A stretch of DNA of 64,000 nt from Gallibacter intestinalis (GCF_014982745.1 NZ_JADCKA010000007.1:17562-81561), one strand, 5' to 3'. Positions 38,005 through 46,887 are shown, counted from the stretch's first letter. The notes: a model not told the origin generated them from the letters alone. Program-made: numbers and translations.

Positions 38005-38033
38005 AGTATATCATATCGCTTTCGTTTTTTAAA
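38005..38033 (-). promoter_or_regulatory. Possible promoter of tRNA-Ala(GGC)
   Basis: Minus-strand TTTAAA (38028-38033), 17-bp spacer, TATACT (38005-38010), 11 bases before the tRNA 5' end. The -10 is good and the -35 weak. Confidence 0.5.
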
Positions 38034-38036
38034 TAA

Positions 38037-38762
38037 TTAAAAATCATTTGGATTCTTTTTCTGTTTGTTTAATTGTTTTAAAACTTCTTCAATATTATCA
38101 TTTGTTATAGCGCCAGGATAATCTTGATTTAATTTTAGCAATCTTCTGCTGTTTTCAGCTTCATTTTCCTTGTTTTGCTCATATAAACTATCCAAATCTT
38201 CAGATTTAATTATGAACTCAATATCCTGTTTAACAGACTCAGAAATAATGTCCCATCCATCATACAAATCGCAAACAGCTCTATTTATATTATCCCATGT
38301 GATGATATTACCTTTTGCTGCTTCATTCTTTAAAATACCAATAATATCTGAAAGGTCATGTTTATATTCTCTTCCAGCAACCAGTTTCATAGCAATTAAA
38401 TATTCAGCTGAAACAGTTCTAACGGTTAATATATTTGAAAAAGTGCGATAATATTTTGAATATCTAACAATTCTTGGTGTATATGATGTTGTATTCTTAA
38501 AATCTTCATTAAGCCATTTTCTCGGTAAATCGTATTTATTGCCAACATTATTGATAGCATCTTTTATTGCCGAAGAGGCTTGTAATAGTCCATCAATATC
38601 ATAAGTCATATCTCTAAAATCATAATTTATGAGAATTGAAGCACCACCAATAAGAATAATCTCTGCAGGAGTATTTTTACCATTCAACTTGCGATATTCT
38701 TTGCCTAATTCTTTTAAATACATATCTATATTTTCTTTTGTAAATCTATTATTAGACTGCAT
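38037..38762 (-). CDS. DUF6036-like nucleotidyltransferase, putative toxin of an XRE pair
   Basis: 241 residues. The segment EIILIGGASILINYDFRDMT followed by YDIDGLL matches the GG/GS...DxD pattern of minimal nucleotidyltransferases such as AbiEii/DUF6036 proteins, with the acidic pair at about residues 55-57. The middle (VRTVSAEYLIAMKLVAGREY, KHDLSDI) is also typical of that group, where a YLIAMKL helix and a later Asp complete the site. The C-terminal 50 residues are Asn/Lys/Glu rich. Its ATG overlaps the end of the XRE gene by 11 bases, so the two are coupled like a toxin-antitoxin pair. The region is visibly more AT-rich than its surroundings. Toxicity is an inference. Confidence 0.7.
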   Translation of the reverse strand: MQSNNRFTKENIDMYLKELGKEYRKLNGKNTPAEIILIGGASILINYDFRDMTYDIDGLLQASSAIKDAINNVGNKYDLPRKWLNEDFKNTTSYTPRIVRYSKYYRTFSNILTVRTVSAEYLIAMKLVAGREYKHDLSDIIGILKNEAAKGNIITWDNINRAVCDLYDGWDIISESVKQDIEFIIKSEDLDSLYEQNKENEAENSRRLLKLNQDYPGAITNDNIEEVLKQLNKQKKNPNDF

Positions 38763-39333
38763 CTCTTACATTTCCCTCCACTATGTTATGCGACAAAAAC
38801 TCAGGTATGCTATTTTCTTTATATTGCTCAAGAATAGTATTGTCGTTTCTAATTTGTGCTTTTAATAATACGCTTTCGGGATAAACAATTTCATCTAATT
38901 GATAGCATCTAATATTGTCATACTTGTTACATAATGGAATATTGTTAATGCGAGATAAATAATCTACCATAGCAAGTAAATATAAAGTTTCAGGATACCA
39001 TTCTTTTTTATATAACTTAGTAATCTCGTCGTTTTCAAGAACTCTAATTAAAAATTCTATATCACCCAAATCTTTTACTGCATGACAAACATTACTTTTA
39101 AATACTGAAAATGATGTTCTATATTCACTTTCAGTTATAAAAGCGTCTTTAATGAGATCTTCCATAGTACAATTAAGCACTTTAGATATTTTATATATTG
39201 TTTCTGCAGAGCATTTTTCAATTTTAGTTTTACCACAACATATATCTGCTATGGTGCTGTATGGAATACTACCATCTTTGGATAAACGATATTTTGTTAT
39301 GTTGTGTTCTTCCAATAAAGTGTTCAGGTTCAT
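38752..39333 (-). CDS. XRE-type HTH regulator, putative antitoxin
   Basis: 193 residues. An N-terminal Cro/C1-like helix-turn-helix occupies about 1-65 (MNLNTLLEEHNITKYRLSKD, then SIPYSTIADICCGKTKIEK and VLNCTMEDLI). The remaining 125 residues are helical and unassigned, probably binding the downstream nucleotidyltransferase. AGGAGG precedes the ATG, and a good promoter with a palindrome in its spacer lies just upstream, consistent with autoregulation. First gene of a two-gene unit placed between tRNA-Leu(GAG) and tRNA-Ala(GGC). Confidence 0.72.
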   Translation of the reverse strand: MNLNTLLEEHNITKYRLSKDGSIPYSTIADICCGKTKIEKCSAETIYKISKVLNCTMEDLIKDAFITESEYRTSFSVFKSNVCHAVKDLGDIEFLIRVLENDEITKLYKKEWYPETLYLLAMVDYLSRINNIPLCNKYDNIRCYQLDEIVYPESVLLKAQIRNDNTILEQYKENSIPEFLSHNIVEGNVRDAV

Positions 39334-39353
39334 ATTTCATCCCTCCTACACTA

Positions 39354-39382
39354 ATTATAATGGTATACCGTTATATGCGCAA
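39354..39382 (-). promoter_or_regulatory. Promoter of the XRE/nucleotidyltransferase unit
   Basis: Minus-strand TTGCGC (39377-39382), 17-bp spacer, TATAAT (39354-39359), about 20 bases upstream of the XRE start. Confidence 0.7.
39358..39373. promoter_or_regulatory. Palindromic operator candidate TAAnGGTATACCnTTA
   Basis: A 16-bp near-perfect palindrome (only the central-arm n positions differ) covering the spacer and touching the -10 of the XRE promoter. The position fits a binding site for the XRE protein itself. Confidence 0.5.
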
Positions 39383-39415
39383 CTATATCATTTCTGTTTC
39401 TTACTTCAAAATAAT

Positions 39416-39437
39416 TTTTGCCACCATTTTGCCACCA
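39416..39437. repeat. Perfect tandem repeat TTTTGCCACCA x2
   Basis: Two 11-bp copies at 39416-39426 and 39427-39437, upstream of the XRE promoter and next to the tRNA-Leu terminator. Function unknown; could be the scar of an integrated element or a protein-binding repeat. Confidence 0.7.
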
Positions 39438-39451
39438 TTTTAGTCCACAAA

Positions 39452-39482
39452 AGCAAAAACTCGTTGAAATTTCAACGAGTTT
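39452..39482 (-). terminator. Terminator after tRNA-Leu(GAG)
   Basis: Palindrome AAACTCGTTGAAA/TTTCAACGAGTTT (39457-39482) followed on the minus strand by TTTTTGCTTTT. Three bases after the tRNA CCA. Confidence 0.85.
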
Positions 39483-39484
39483 AA

Positions 39485-39571
39485 TGGTGCGGCTGGCGAG
39501 ATTCGAACTCGCACAAGGGAATCCTTACTGCCCCCTCAAGACAGCGCGTCTGCCTGTTCCGCCACAGCCGC
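39485..39571 (-). tRNA. tRNA-Leu (GAG)
   Basis: 87 nt with encoded CCA (39485-39487). Acceptor GCGGCTG/CAGCCGC, anticodon stem CTGTC/GGCAG with loop TTGAGGG giving GAG, long variable arm, T loop AGTTCGAATCT. Class II tRNA. Confidence 0.97.
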
Positions 39572-39630
39572 ATATTTATCAGCAAGCCTCAAGTTCCAAG
39601 GGTTGAAACCCGAGGCTCGGATATCAATTG

Positions 39631-41310
39631 TCAGTTACCGTTTTCAGAAGGTGGCGTTTCCACATCGTTATCATCAGCTTCCCTTTTTTCATAGACACAG
39701 TACCATGTCTCTATGCCTCGATACGGATTGCTAAAAGTGGATTTTATTTCGCCCTGAAATACCGGTGACTCTAGAATACCACAAGTCTGGTACCCAATGC
39801 AATAGTAATAATTATCTTCTTTTAAAATTTTTTTAATTTCATCTAAAATTGTGGCAGTTTCTTCAGGAGTTTTACCGCTCATAAATTCATCCAATTTATT
39901 GTCAAGCTCAGTATTGGAGTATCCGGTATAATTGTTTTCGCCTCCTGTTTTCAACAAGCTTCTGAAATCCATGCTTTCATCGGTGGACATTCCTCCTACA
40001 TATATATCATAATTTCCTGATTTAAGGGCTGCCATATATGCTTCAGTGCTTTTCTTATCAACCGTTGCATCAATTCCGAGATTTGAAAGGCTTTCTGCTA
40101 TTCTCTCGGCAGCGTCAGTCCTTTCTCTGTTAGTTTCATCAACTAAAATTTTAACAGAAAAGCTTGCGCCGTCCTCACTATCTATAATTCCGTCGTCGTT
40201 TCTGTCTTTAAGTCCTTCGTCCTTTAACAGTTTTGCAGCTTTTTCAACATCAAAGGAATAACCCTTTACTTTTTCTGTTCCCAAGTATTCCGGATAATAG
40301 ATACTGTCGCTGCTGACTGCGCTTCCGTAATAGCATTCTTCCAGAATATCATTACTGTCTATACCATAAATAATGGCTTTTCTCACATTGGCATTGGAAA
40401 GAAAGCTGTTGTTTGAATTAAACCCAACAAATTCCACCTGATTTCCTATGATATCGTGAATCTGTATATCCTTTTTTGTAACAGAAGTTTTTCTCATAAG
40501 GGACTTATCATAAAGCACTGTTATATTGCTAGTTTCCACAAGCTTTGAAAGAGAGCTATCCTTTTTTACCACATTTATTCTAACGGTGCTTTCCGGTTTT
40601 GTGCCGTAATAGCTGTCGTTTATATCCAGGAGCATTTCCTTTCCCGCTTCATATGAAGAGCATACATACATGCCGCTGCCTAGAGGTTTATAATTCTTTA
40701 TCGCTTTTGCAAAATCCCTTGCGCTGTCATACTTATGAGAAGCTACTATCGGAAATGACAGATAGCTTAATGACATATCATTTTCATCTTCAAACTTTAT
40801 CTTTACCTCTGTACCGCTGCCACTTACAGATTTGATTTTGCTCGCCTTAGTATAGTACGGACTTGTTGTTCCAATCCTTTTAATGGCATTTACCGTAAAT
40901 TCTATATCTTCTGCGTCTACTTGCACTCCATCGGAAAATGTCGCACTTTTAAGTTTTATCGTTAGAGTATCTCCCCCAAAGCCATAGCTTTCCGCAAGAT
41001 CTCCCACAGGTGTTAGATTTTCATCAAAATCAAAGAGAGAGCTGTACATCAGCTTATTTATATACACCATATTTTCATCTGTGGCTATAAGCGGATTTAA
41101 GGTTTCAACGGTGTACATATATAATTCCACCTGTTTTACCTCGTTATCCACAATCTTCACATCCGTAAGAGCATCGTTTACATCTTCGCTTTTGGAGCAC
41201 TCGTAAAAAATCCATACGCATGCAAAAACGATTACAGCTATAAGCAGTACTATTTTTCTTATGGTATCTTTTCTGAGATTTTTTATACTATCTATTAATT
41301 TAATCTTCAT
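39631..41310 (-). CDS. Family 5 (peptide/nickel) ABC transporter substrate-binding protein
   Basis: 559 residues. A TM helix at about 18-36 anchors the protein; the C in YECSKS lacks a clear lipobox, so it may be an uncleaved anchor. The binding domain follows: NPLIATDENMVYINKLMYSS near 72, LAESYGFGGDTLTIKLKSAT, and the C-terminal IYVGGMSTD region, all typical of SBP_bac_5. A DRNDDGIIDSED loop resembles an EF-hand calcium site. The last residues are acidic (EADDNDVETPPSENGN). No permease or ATPase genes are adjacent, so it is an orphan binding protein. It overlaps coaE by 11 bases; AAGGA is close to the ATG. Confidence 0.87.
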   Translation of the reverse strand: MKIKLIDSIKNLRKDTIRKIVLLIAVIVFACVWIFYECSKSEDVNDALTDVKIVDNEVKQVELYMYTVETLNPLIATDENMVYINKLMYSSLFDFDENLTPVGDLAESYGFGGDTLTIKLKSATFSDGVQVDAEDIEFTVNAIKRIGTTSPYYTKASKIKSVSGSGTEVKIKFEDENDMSLSYLSFPIVASHKYDSARDFAKAIKNYKPLGSGMYVCSSYEAGKEMLLDINDSYYGTKPESTVRINVVKKDSSLSKLVETSNITVLYDKSLMRKTSVTKKDIQIHDIIGNQVEFVGFNSNNSFLSNANVRKAIIYGIDSNDILEECYYGSAVSSDSIYYPEYLGTEKVKGYSFDVEKAAKLLKDEGLKDRNDDGIIDSEDGASFSVKILVDETNRERTDAAERIAESLSNLGIDATVDKKSTEAYMAALKSGNYDIYVGGMSTDESMDFRSLLKTGGENNYTGYSNTELDNKLDEFMSGKTPEETATILDEIKKILKEDNYYYCIGYQTCGILESPVFQGEIKSTFSNPYRGIETWYCVYEKREADDNDVETPPSENGN

Positions 41311-41893
41311 ATTTCCTTAAAAGTCCATCAACCTTATTTAACAGCTCTTTTTTATCTCCGGAATTATCTATGACCTCATCGGCCAGTGCAATCTTTTCTT
41401 CGTCAGACATCTGACATGCAATTCTCTGCTTCACCTGTTCTTCAGTGACATTATCCCTCTCCATAACTCTTTTTAATCGCTGCTCCATATCAGCAATTAC
41501 GAGCCATGTGGCATCACACCACTTATCCACTCCCGCTTCAAACAATATAGGTCCTTCCAAAAACATTATTCTTTCGCCCTTTTGTCGGTTAGCTTCTATT
41601 TCCGCTTCAAGCTGTCTTTTTATACCTTTATGAGTAATGGCATTGAGTGTTTTTTCATTTTCTGCATTTGTAAATGCTATGGAAGCAAGATACTTTCTTT
41701 TTAGCCTTCCTTCATCATCTAAAATATCATCTCCAAAGGCTTTCACCAGTTCATTTAGAGTTTCCATGCCCGGCTCAGTTATCTGATGGGCAATCAAATC
41801 TGCATCGCTTATTTTGTATCCCTTATCTCGGAGGTATGAGGAGACGGTGCTTTTGCCGCTACCTATTCCCCCGGTTAAACCTATGATTTTCAT
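41300..41893 (-). CDS. coaE: Dephospho-CoA kinase
   Basis: 197 residues with P-loop GGIGSGKS (8-15), a DADLIAHQ segment and the LFEAGVDKWCD lid region. It phosphorylates dephospho-CoA in the last step of CoA synthesis. It follows polA by 33 bases; polA-coaE is a frequent pair in Firmicutes. AGAAGGG precedes the ATG. Confidence 0.96.
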   Translation of the reverse strand: MKIIGLTGGIGSGKSTVSSYLRDKGYKISDADLIAHQITEPGMETLNELVKAFGDDILDDEGRLKRKYLASIAFTNAENEKTLNAITHKGIKRQLEAEIEANRQKGERIMFLEGPILFEAGVDKWCDATWLVIADMEQRLKRVMERDNVTEEQVKQRIACQMSDEEKIALADEVIDNSGDKKELLNKVDGLLRKYED

Positions 41894-41926
41894 TAGCTAT
41901 CCCTTCTGACTAATACACCTCTAAGA

Positions 41927-44569
41927 TTACTTTAAATCCAGCCAGTTTTCTCCGGTATTTAAATCCACAACGAGTTTTACCGCCAGCTTCATGGCATTTT
42001 CCATGCTATCTCTAAGAATTTCCTTAACCTGATCAAGCTCATCTCTGCTGGTTTCAATTATAAGCTCGTCGTGCACCTGCAAAAGAAGTTTTGATTTCAT
42101 GCCTCTTAAAGCGTTATATACCCTTATCATCGCAAGCTTTATTATATCTGCTGCGCTGCCCTGGATAGGTGTATTCATGGCAAGCCTTTCGCCAAGCTGT
42201 CTTACCATATATGCCGAAGCATTTATTTCCTTAATATGACGCTTCCTTCCGAGAATTGTCTTGACATACCCATGTTCCTTGCAATAGCGTACCTGCTCAT
42301 CCATAAATTCCTTTACGGCAATGTGCTTTTCAAAGTAATCGCTAATGTATTTCTCAGCATCCTTCCTTGTGATTCCCAGTTCCGAACTTAAGCCAAAGGA
42401 ACTCATACCGTATATCACTCCGAAATTAACCGCTTTAGCATCGCTTCTCTGCTGAGAAGTTATCTCATCCTCCGGAATACCCATTACTCTGGAGGCTGTT
42501 GCTCTATGAATGTCAAGACCTCTGTTAAATGAATCTATCAAAGCCTCGTCTCCGCTCATATGTGCAAGAACTCTTAACTCTATCTGAGAATAATCGGCAC
42601 CCACCAATACATAGTTTTCATTAGCAGGAACAAAGGCTCCCCTGATAAGCCTGCCTGGTTCTTCCCTTATAGGAATATTTTGCATGTTCGGCGAGGAACT
42701 GGATATCCTTCCTGTTGCGGTTACCGTCTGATTAAATGCTGCATGAATTCTTCCGTCCTCTGCCACCATAGGCAAAAGTCCGTCTACATATGTTCCAGAA
42801 AGCTTTGTAAGTTTTCTATATTCCAAAATCAAAGGTACAATCTCATGCTTGTCCTTAACCTTTTCCAGCACTTCAGCGCCAGTAGCATAGCCACGCTTTG
42901 TTTTCTTTGCCGGTTTTAAACCAAGCTTTTCAAAGAGTATAGGTCCTAGCTGAGCCGGCGATTTAATGTTAAACTCCTCACCCGCTAGCTGATATATTCT
43001 CTCTGTAAGCTCAGCCTCTCTTTTAGCAAATTCATCTCCAAGCTTCTTAAGGTATGACTGATCCAGTGTAAAGCCAACCTTTTCCATTGAGGCCATAACC
43101 TCAATTAAAGGAAGCTCTGCATCTTCAAATACCTCTGTAAGTTCTTCAGCTTTTAGTCTTTCCTTCTGTATTTCCATAAGTCGATTGATGACTGCAAATT
43201 CCAAAGAAGCCATATCTTCAATACTTTCTTCGAAATCTTCGAACATACCAATCTGGCCTTCATTTTCCTGTTTCATGGAAACACCCAGCTCTTCGGCTGC
43301 CATGGTTTCAAGGCTGTGGTCGCTTGCAGACGGTTCCAATACATAGCCAGCAATTTCCGTATCAAAGGAAACAAAAAACTTCATATCTTTGATATGCATA
43401 AGGTCATATATCTCATTTTTAATGCCATGTCCGTAAATATAGGTCTTTGTTTCATCAATTCTATCTGCCAATTTTACTAAAGCACTGAAATCATGTCCGC
43501 AAAAAACAGTATTTCCTGCAAATATGGCAAAGGCATCAAGTTCAGGAGCTTTCATATGGCTGTGGTCAGAATATATCCTAAGGCCCACAGGCTCTTTTCC
43601 TGTAATTTCTTTAAGAAAATCATCTTCGGATATATCCCTGCCTATAACCTTAACTTTATATGTCTCAAGTTCTTGATTTTTTGACTGTTCCTGAGGTATA
43701 TCAAGCCTTTTAAGGAAACTGTTGAATTCAAGTCTTTTATATATTTCTATCAGTTTGGCATAATCTGCCTCAACACATCTGTACTTTTCAAAATCAGTTT
43801 CTATAGGCACATTCCTGTTTATGGTGGCCAGTCTTTTGCTCATAAAGGCAATGCTGTAATTGTCCATCAGCTTTGTTCTGGTACCATTTGGCTCCACTTC
43901 ATCGATTTTTTCGTATATTTCTTCAATGGTTGCATACTGGCAAATAAGCTTTGTCGCTCCCTTTTCTCCGATACCCGGAACTCCCGGAATGTTATCTGAT
44001 TGATCGCCCATTAAAGCTTTGCAATCAATAAAATTAATTGGTTCAAAGCCGTATTTTTCAACAAAAGCCTTTCTGTCGTAAAGATCAAACTGCGAAATTC
44101 CCTTTCTTGTTATAAGAACTCCCGTATTGTCTCCTGCCAGCTGCAGAGCATCCTTATCACCTGTAATAATAAGGACCCTTTTATCCTGCTCCTCTGCCCT
44201 TTTTGAAATGGTACCAATAAGGTCATCGGCTTCAAAGCCTTCCATTTCAATCATTCCTATATTCATGGCATCCAATACTTCCTTAAGTACAGGAATCTGC
44301 ATAGCCAATTCCGGAGGCATTTTCCTTCTGCCCGCCTTATATTCCTCATACTGCTTATGCCTAAATGTAGGAGCCTTTACATCAAAAGCCACGACCATAT
44401 AATCAGGGTCGTAGTCTTTTTTTATTTTTTCAAGCATATTTAAAAAACCGTATATACCTTGAGTATACATGCCGTCCTTTGTTATCATGGGACGCTGCAT
44501 GGCGTAATATGCTCTATTTATCAGACTGTTTCCGTCTATTATTACAATTAATTCTTTACTGTTTTTCAT
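41927..44569 (-). CDS. polA: DNA polymerase I
   Basis: 880 residues. The N-terminal 5' nuclease (about 1-290) has IDGNSLINRAYYAM, GFEADDLIG and IITGDKDALQL. The polymerase domain has motif A VGADYSQIELRVLAHMSGDE, motif B RSDAKAVNFGVIYGMS and motif C QVHDELIIE. The middle 3'-5' exonuclease-like domain lacks the DxE metal motif (the equivalent strand reads VGLRIYSDHSHM), so proofreading is probably lost, as in several Gram-positive Pol I enzymes. The start is ATG 44569 by homology; no ribosome site is seen and the promoter abuts it. Confidence 0.96.
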   Translation of the reverse strand: MKNSKELIVIIDGNSLINRAYYAMQRPMITKDGMYTQGIYGFLNMLEKIKKDYDPDYMVVAFDVKAPTFRHKQYEEYKAGRRKMPPELAMQIPVLKEVLDAMNIGMIEMEGFEADDLIGTISKRAEEQDKRVLIITGDKDALQLAGDNTGVLITRKGISQFDLYDRKAFVEKYGFEPINFIDCKALMGDQSDNIPGVPGIGEKGATKLICQYATIEEIYEKIDEVEPNGTRTKLMDNYSIAFMSKRLATINRNVPIETDFEKYRCVEADYAKLIEIYKRLEFNSFLKRLDIPQEQSKNQELETYKVKVIGRDISEDDFLKEITGKEPVGLRIYSDHSHMKAPELDAFAIFAGNTVFCGHDFSALVKLADRIDETKTYIYGHGIKNEIYDLMHIKDMKFFVSFDTEIAGYVLEPSASDHSLETMAAEELGVSMKQENEGQIGMFEDFEESIEDMASLEFAVINRLMEIQKERLKAEELTEVFEDAELPLIEVMASMEKVGFTLDQSYLKKLGDEFAKREAELTERIYQLAGEEFNIKSPAQLGPILFEKLGLKPAKKTKRGYATGAEVLEKVKDKHEIVPLILEYRKLTKLSGTYVDGLLPMVAEDGRIHAAFNQTVTATGRISSSSPNMQNIPIREEPGRLIRGAFVPANENYVLVGADYSQIELRVLAHMSGDEALIDSFNRGLDIHRATASRVMGIPEDEITSQQRSDAKAVNFGVIYGMSSFGLSSELGITRKDAEKYISDYFEKHIAVKEFMDEQVRYCKEHGYVKTILGRKRHIKEINASAYMVRQLGERLAMNTPIQGSAADIIKLAMIRVYNALRGMKSKLLLQVHDELIIETSRDELDQVKEILRDSMENAMKLAVKLVVDLNTGENWLDLK

Positions 44570-44576
44570 GAAAATA

Positions 44577-44605
44577 ATTTTAGCAGAAATGTATTTAAAA
44601 CACAA
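44577..44605 (-). promoter_or_regulatory. Promoter abutting polA, suggesting leaderless mRNA
   Basis: Minus-strand TTGTGT (44600-44605), 17-bp spacer, TAAAAT (44577-44582). Seven bases separate the -10 from the A of the ATG, the usual distance to a transcription start, and no ribosome site exists. Confidence 0.5.
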
Positions 44606-44632
44606 ACTGCGGCTGTTAAAGTTACAATTAAC

Positions 44633-46876
44633 TTATATAAATTCCATCCTCCAGTGGTATCTTCCGTCTTCACCCTTTTCATATATGAAATATGCACTGA
44701 AGCGATTACCTTTTTTGCTTATAAGGCCGTTAAATCCAACCTTGCCGTTTTCAAGTAACAGCTCCACCATTTTAGGCGTTACCTTTTTCCCAAAGGACTG
44801 AATATATTTATCGTCCTTCCATACAGTGAAGCCACATCCGTTTCTCCAGTTGCTACAGCCAAATGCCTTTTCAGTTTCCACTACTGGGTTACCACATTCA
44901 GGACATTTGCCAACCACATGGGCATCCTCAGGAATCTTAACCGTTCCTCCAAAGGTTTTATCACCCTTTATCTTTTCAACGGAATCCGCAACAAAACCCT
45001 TTATAAAGGACATAAATTCGCTTCTTTTAAACTTTCCTCTTTCTATATCCGCAAGAGTTTTCTCAAGCCTTCCCGTATAATCCAGGTCAAATAGTTCTCT
45101 TACGGGAAAGGTCTCAACCATCATCTTTCCCATATTAGTACACCTTAATGACCTGTTTTTTGTTGTAATGTATCCGGCGATTTTAAGTTTTTTTATCGTT
45201 TCAGCTCTCGTTGCCGGAGTGCCTATGGAAAATCCGCTTAAAATGGACATCATCATTTCCTCTGAATCCTCTTCCTGTTCAGGGTCCACACTTTTTCCGC
45301 AGGTTTCCATTACCTTAAGCAGTGTTTTTTCCGTATGGTGTTTAGGCGGCTTTTTTACAACTTCGCTGACTTTACCGTCCTTTACAGTAAGAATCTCGCC
45401 CTTTTCCACATCTGGCAGCACAGTATCCTTTGACTGGATCTTTTCCGCCTGACGGAAGCCTTCCACTTTCTGCACTTTACCTCTGACAATAATCACATCT
45501 TCAGAGTCCATAATCTCAGATTTTTGTATAATCTCTTCTCTTGGTTTTATTTCAAGTCTTGTTTCCTCACTGACCGCCTGGGGCAGAAACTGAGCTAAAA
45601 ATCTATTTTTAACCGCTTCATATACCTGTCTTTCCTCTTCACTTAATTTTTGTGGAAGAACATATGTCGGCATAATGGCGCTGTGGGATTCAACTTTACT
45701 GCTATCAAATATTCTCTTAGTGTCCTTAAACTTAAGCTCCGATTCAAATGGTGTACCTTTTCCAACCGTCGCCAAAACCTTTCTTGCCTTATCCTTAAGA
45801 CTCTCATCAAGAACGCTGCTGGCCGTTCTCGGATACGTTATATATTTCTTTTCATAAAGATCCTGTGCGACCTTAAGTACCTTATCAGCTGTCCAACCGT
45901 TATATCTTCCGGTTATGTATCCCTGAAGATTTGAAAGATTAAACAGATACGGAGGATTTTCCCTTTTAGTATCAACATCCTTTTCAGTAACTCTTACCTT
46001 CTCTCCAGTTAAAGCCTCAAGGATTTTATCTGCCTCTTCCTTATCGGTAAACTTTTCACTTCTTTTTGTTTTACCGTCGCTACTTTCACCATCATCGCTG
46101 TCCTCTGTTTCTCCAGTCTCCACAGGTCTATAGAATGTCCCTTCAAAGGTCTCACCTTTTTCGTTTTCCAGGGTAAGCAGTACCTTATAATATTTACTAC
46201 TTTCAAATTTTTCTATTTCCATATCCCTGTCGTATATTATTTTAAGGGTCGGCATGAGCACTCTGCCCACATTCAACAGCGCGTCATATCCCATATTGGC
46301 ATACTTTACCGTAGCCACTGATGTAAGATTTATTCCTATAAGCCAATCAGCAGTCTGACGGCCAAATCCTGCATCGCTTAAAGACTCCATTTCTGTATTG
46401 GGTTTAAGATTGTCCAAGCCTGCAGATACTTCATCCCTTGTCCATTCATTTAAAAGAAGCCTGTTGATTTTTTTGTCTGTTTTAATGTACTTAAAAATCT
46501 CATCTGCAATTATCTGACCTTCCCGATCCCAGTCAGTTGCAGATACAATTTCTCCCACATCATCTCTGTCCATAAGCTTTTTTATGGTGTCCAGCTGGCG
46601 GCGGGCTCCCTCATCGGTTTTCTTTCTGTTCTCGTTTTCTGTCTTTATTTTGTACATGAAGTCCTTTGGAATAAACGGGAAGTTTTCCATTTTCCAAGAG
46701 CCTGCCATTTTTTCATCATAATCTACGGCGTCGTATAACTGAAGCAGGTGACCGAACACCCATGTTATGATGTAATGGTCACCTTCTATATATCCGTTTT
46801 CTCTTTTACCTCCGCCTGTGGCCTCTGCTATATTTCCCGCCACCGACGGCTTTTCTGCTATTATGAGTTTTTTCAA
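44633..46876 (-). CDS. topB: DNA topoisomerase III (type IA)
   Basis: 747 residues. The Toprim domain starts KKLIIAEKPSVAGNIAEATG and contains SATDWDREGQIIADEI; the catalytic tyrosine is in KKYITYPRTASSVL (about 330-345). The C-terminus carries a CPECGNPVVETEKAFGCSNW zinc element. It relaxes and decatenates DNA through a 5'-phosphotyrosine. Start is TTG at 46876 with AAGGT upstream, eleven bases after the ALDH gene. Confidence 0.95.
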   Translation of the reverse strand: MKKLIIAEKPSVAGNIAEATGGGKRENGYIEGDHYIITWVFGHLLQLYDAVDYDEKMAGSWKMENFPFIPKDFMYKIKTENENRKKTDEGARRQLDTIKKLMDRDDVGEIVSATDWDREGQIIADEIFKYIKTDKKINRLLLNEWTRDEVSAGLDNLKPNTEMESLSDAGFGRQTADWLIGINLTSVATVKYANMGYDALLNVGRVLMPTLKIIYDRDMEIEKFESSKYYKVLLTLENEKGETFEGTFYRPVETGETEDSDDGESSDGKTKRSEKFTDKEEADKILEALTGEKVRVTEKDVDTKRENPPYLFNLSNLQGYITGRYNGWTADKVLKVAQDLYEKKYITYPRTASSVLDESLKDKARKVLATVGKGTPFESELKFKDTKRIFDSSKVESHSAIMPTYVLPQKLSEEERQVYEAVKNRFLAQFLPQAVSEETRLEIKPREEIIQKSEIMDSEDVIIVRGKVQKVEGFRQAEKIQSKDTVLPDVEKGEILTVKDGKVSEVVKKPPKHHTEKTLLKVMETCGKSVDPEQEEDSEEMMMSILSGFSIGTPATRAETIKKLKIAGYITTKNRSLRCTNMGKMMVETFPVRELFDLDYTGRLEKTLADIERGKFKRSEFMSFIKGFVADSVEKIKGDKTFGGTVKIPEDAHVVGKCPECGNPVVETEKAFGCSNWRNGCGFTVWKDDKYIQSFGKKVTPKMVELLLENGKVGFNGLISKKGNRFSAYFIYEKGEDGRYHWRMEFI

Positions 46877-46887
46877 TGTCTTACCTT

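Noticed and set aside
37994..38040. Duplicate of the tRNA-Leu(GAG) 3' end as the far border of an integrated element
   Set aside because: No copy of the tRNA end is seen on the far side of the XRE/nucleotidyltransferase pair, so integration is not shown.
39418..39606. Plus-strand 62-residue ORF across tRNA-Leu(GAG)
   Set aside because: It is the reverse complement of a tRNA and has no ribosome site or family features.
39572..39630. GCCTC...GAGGC hairpin between the binding-protein gene and tRNA-Leu(GAG) as terminator
   Set aside because: The arms are short, the loop is long and no T tract follows on the minus strand, so a terminator is not supported.
44675..44695. TTTCATATATGAAA palindrome as a regulatory site
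   Set aside because: It lies inside topB coding sequence, and similar CATATATG strings are frequent here because of common codons.
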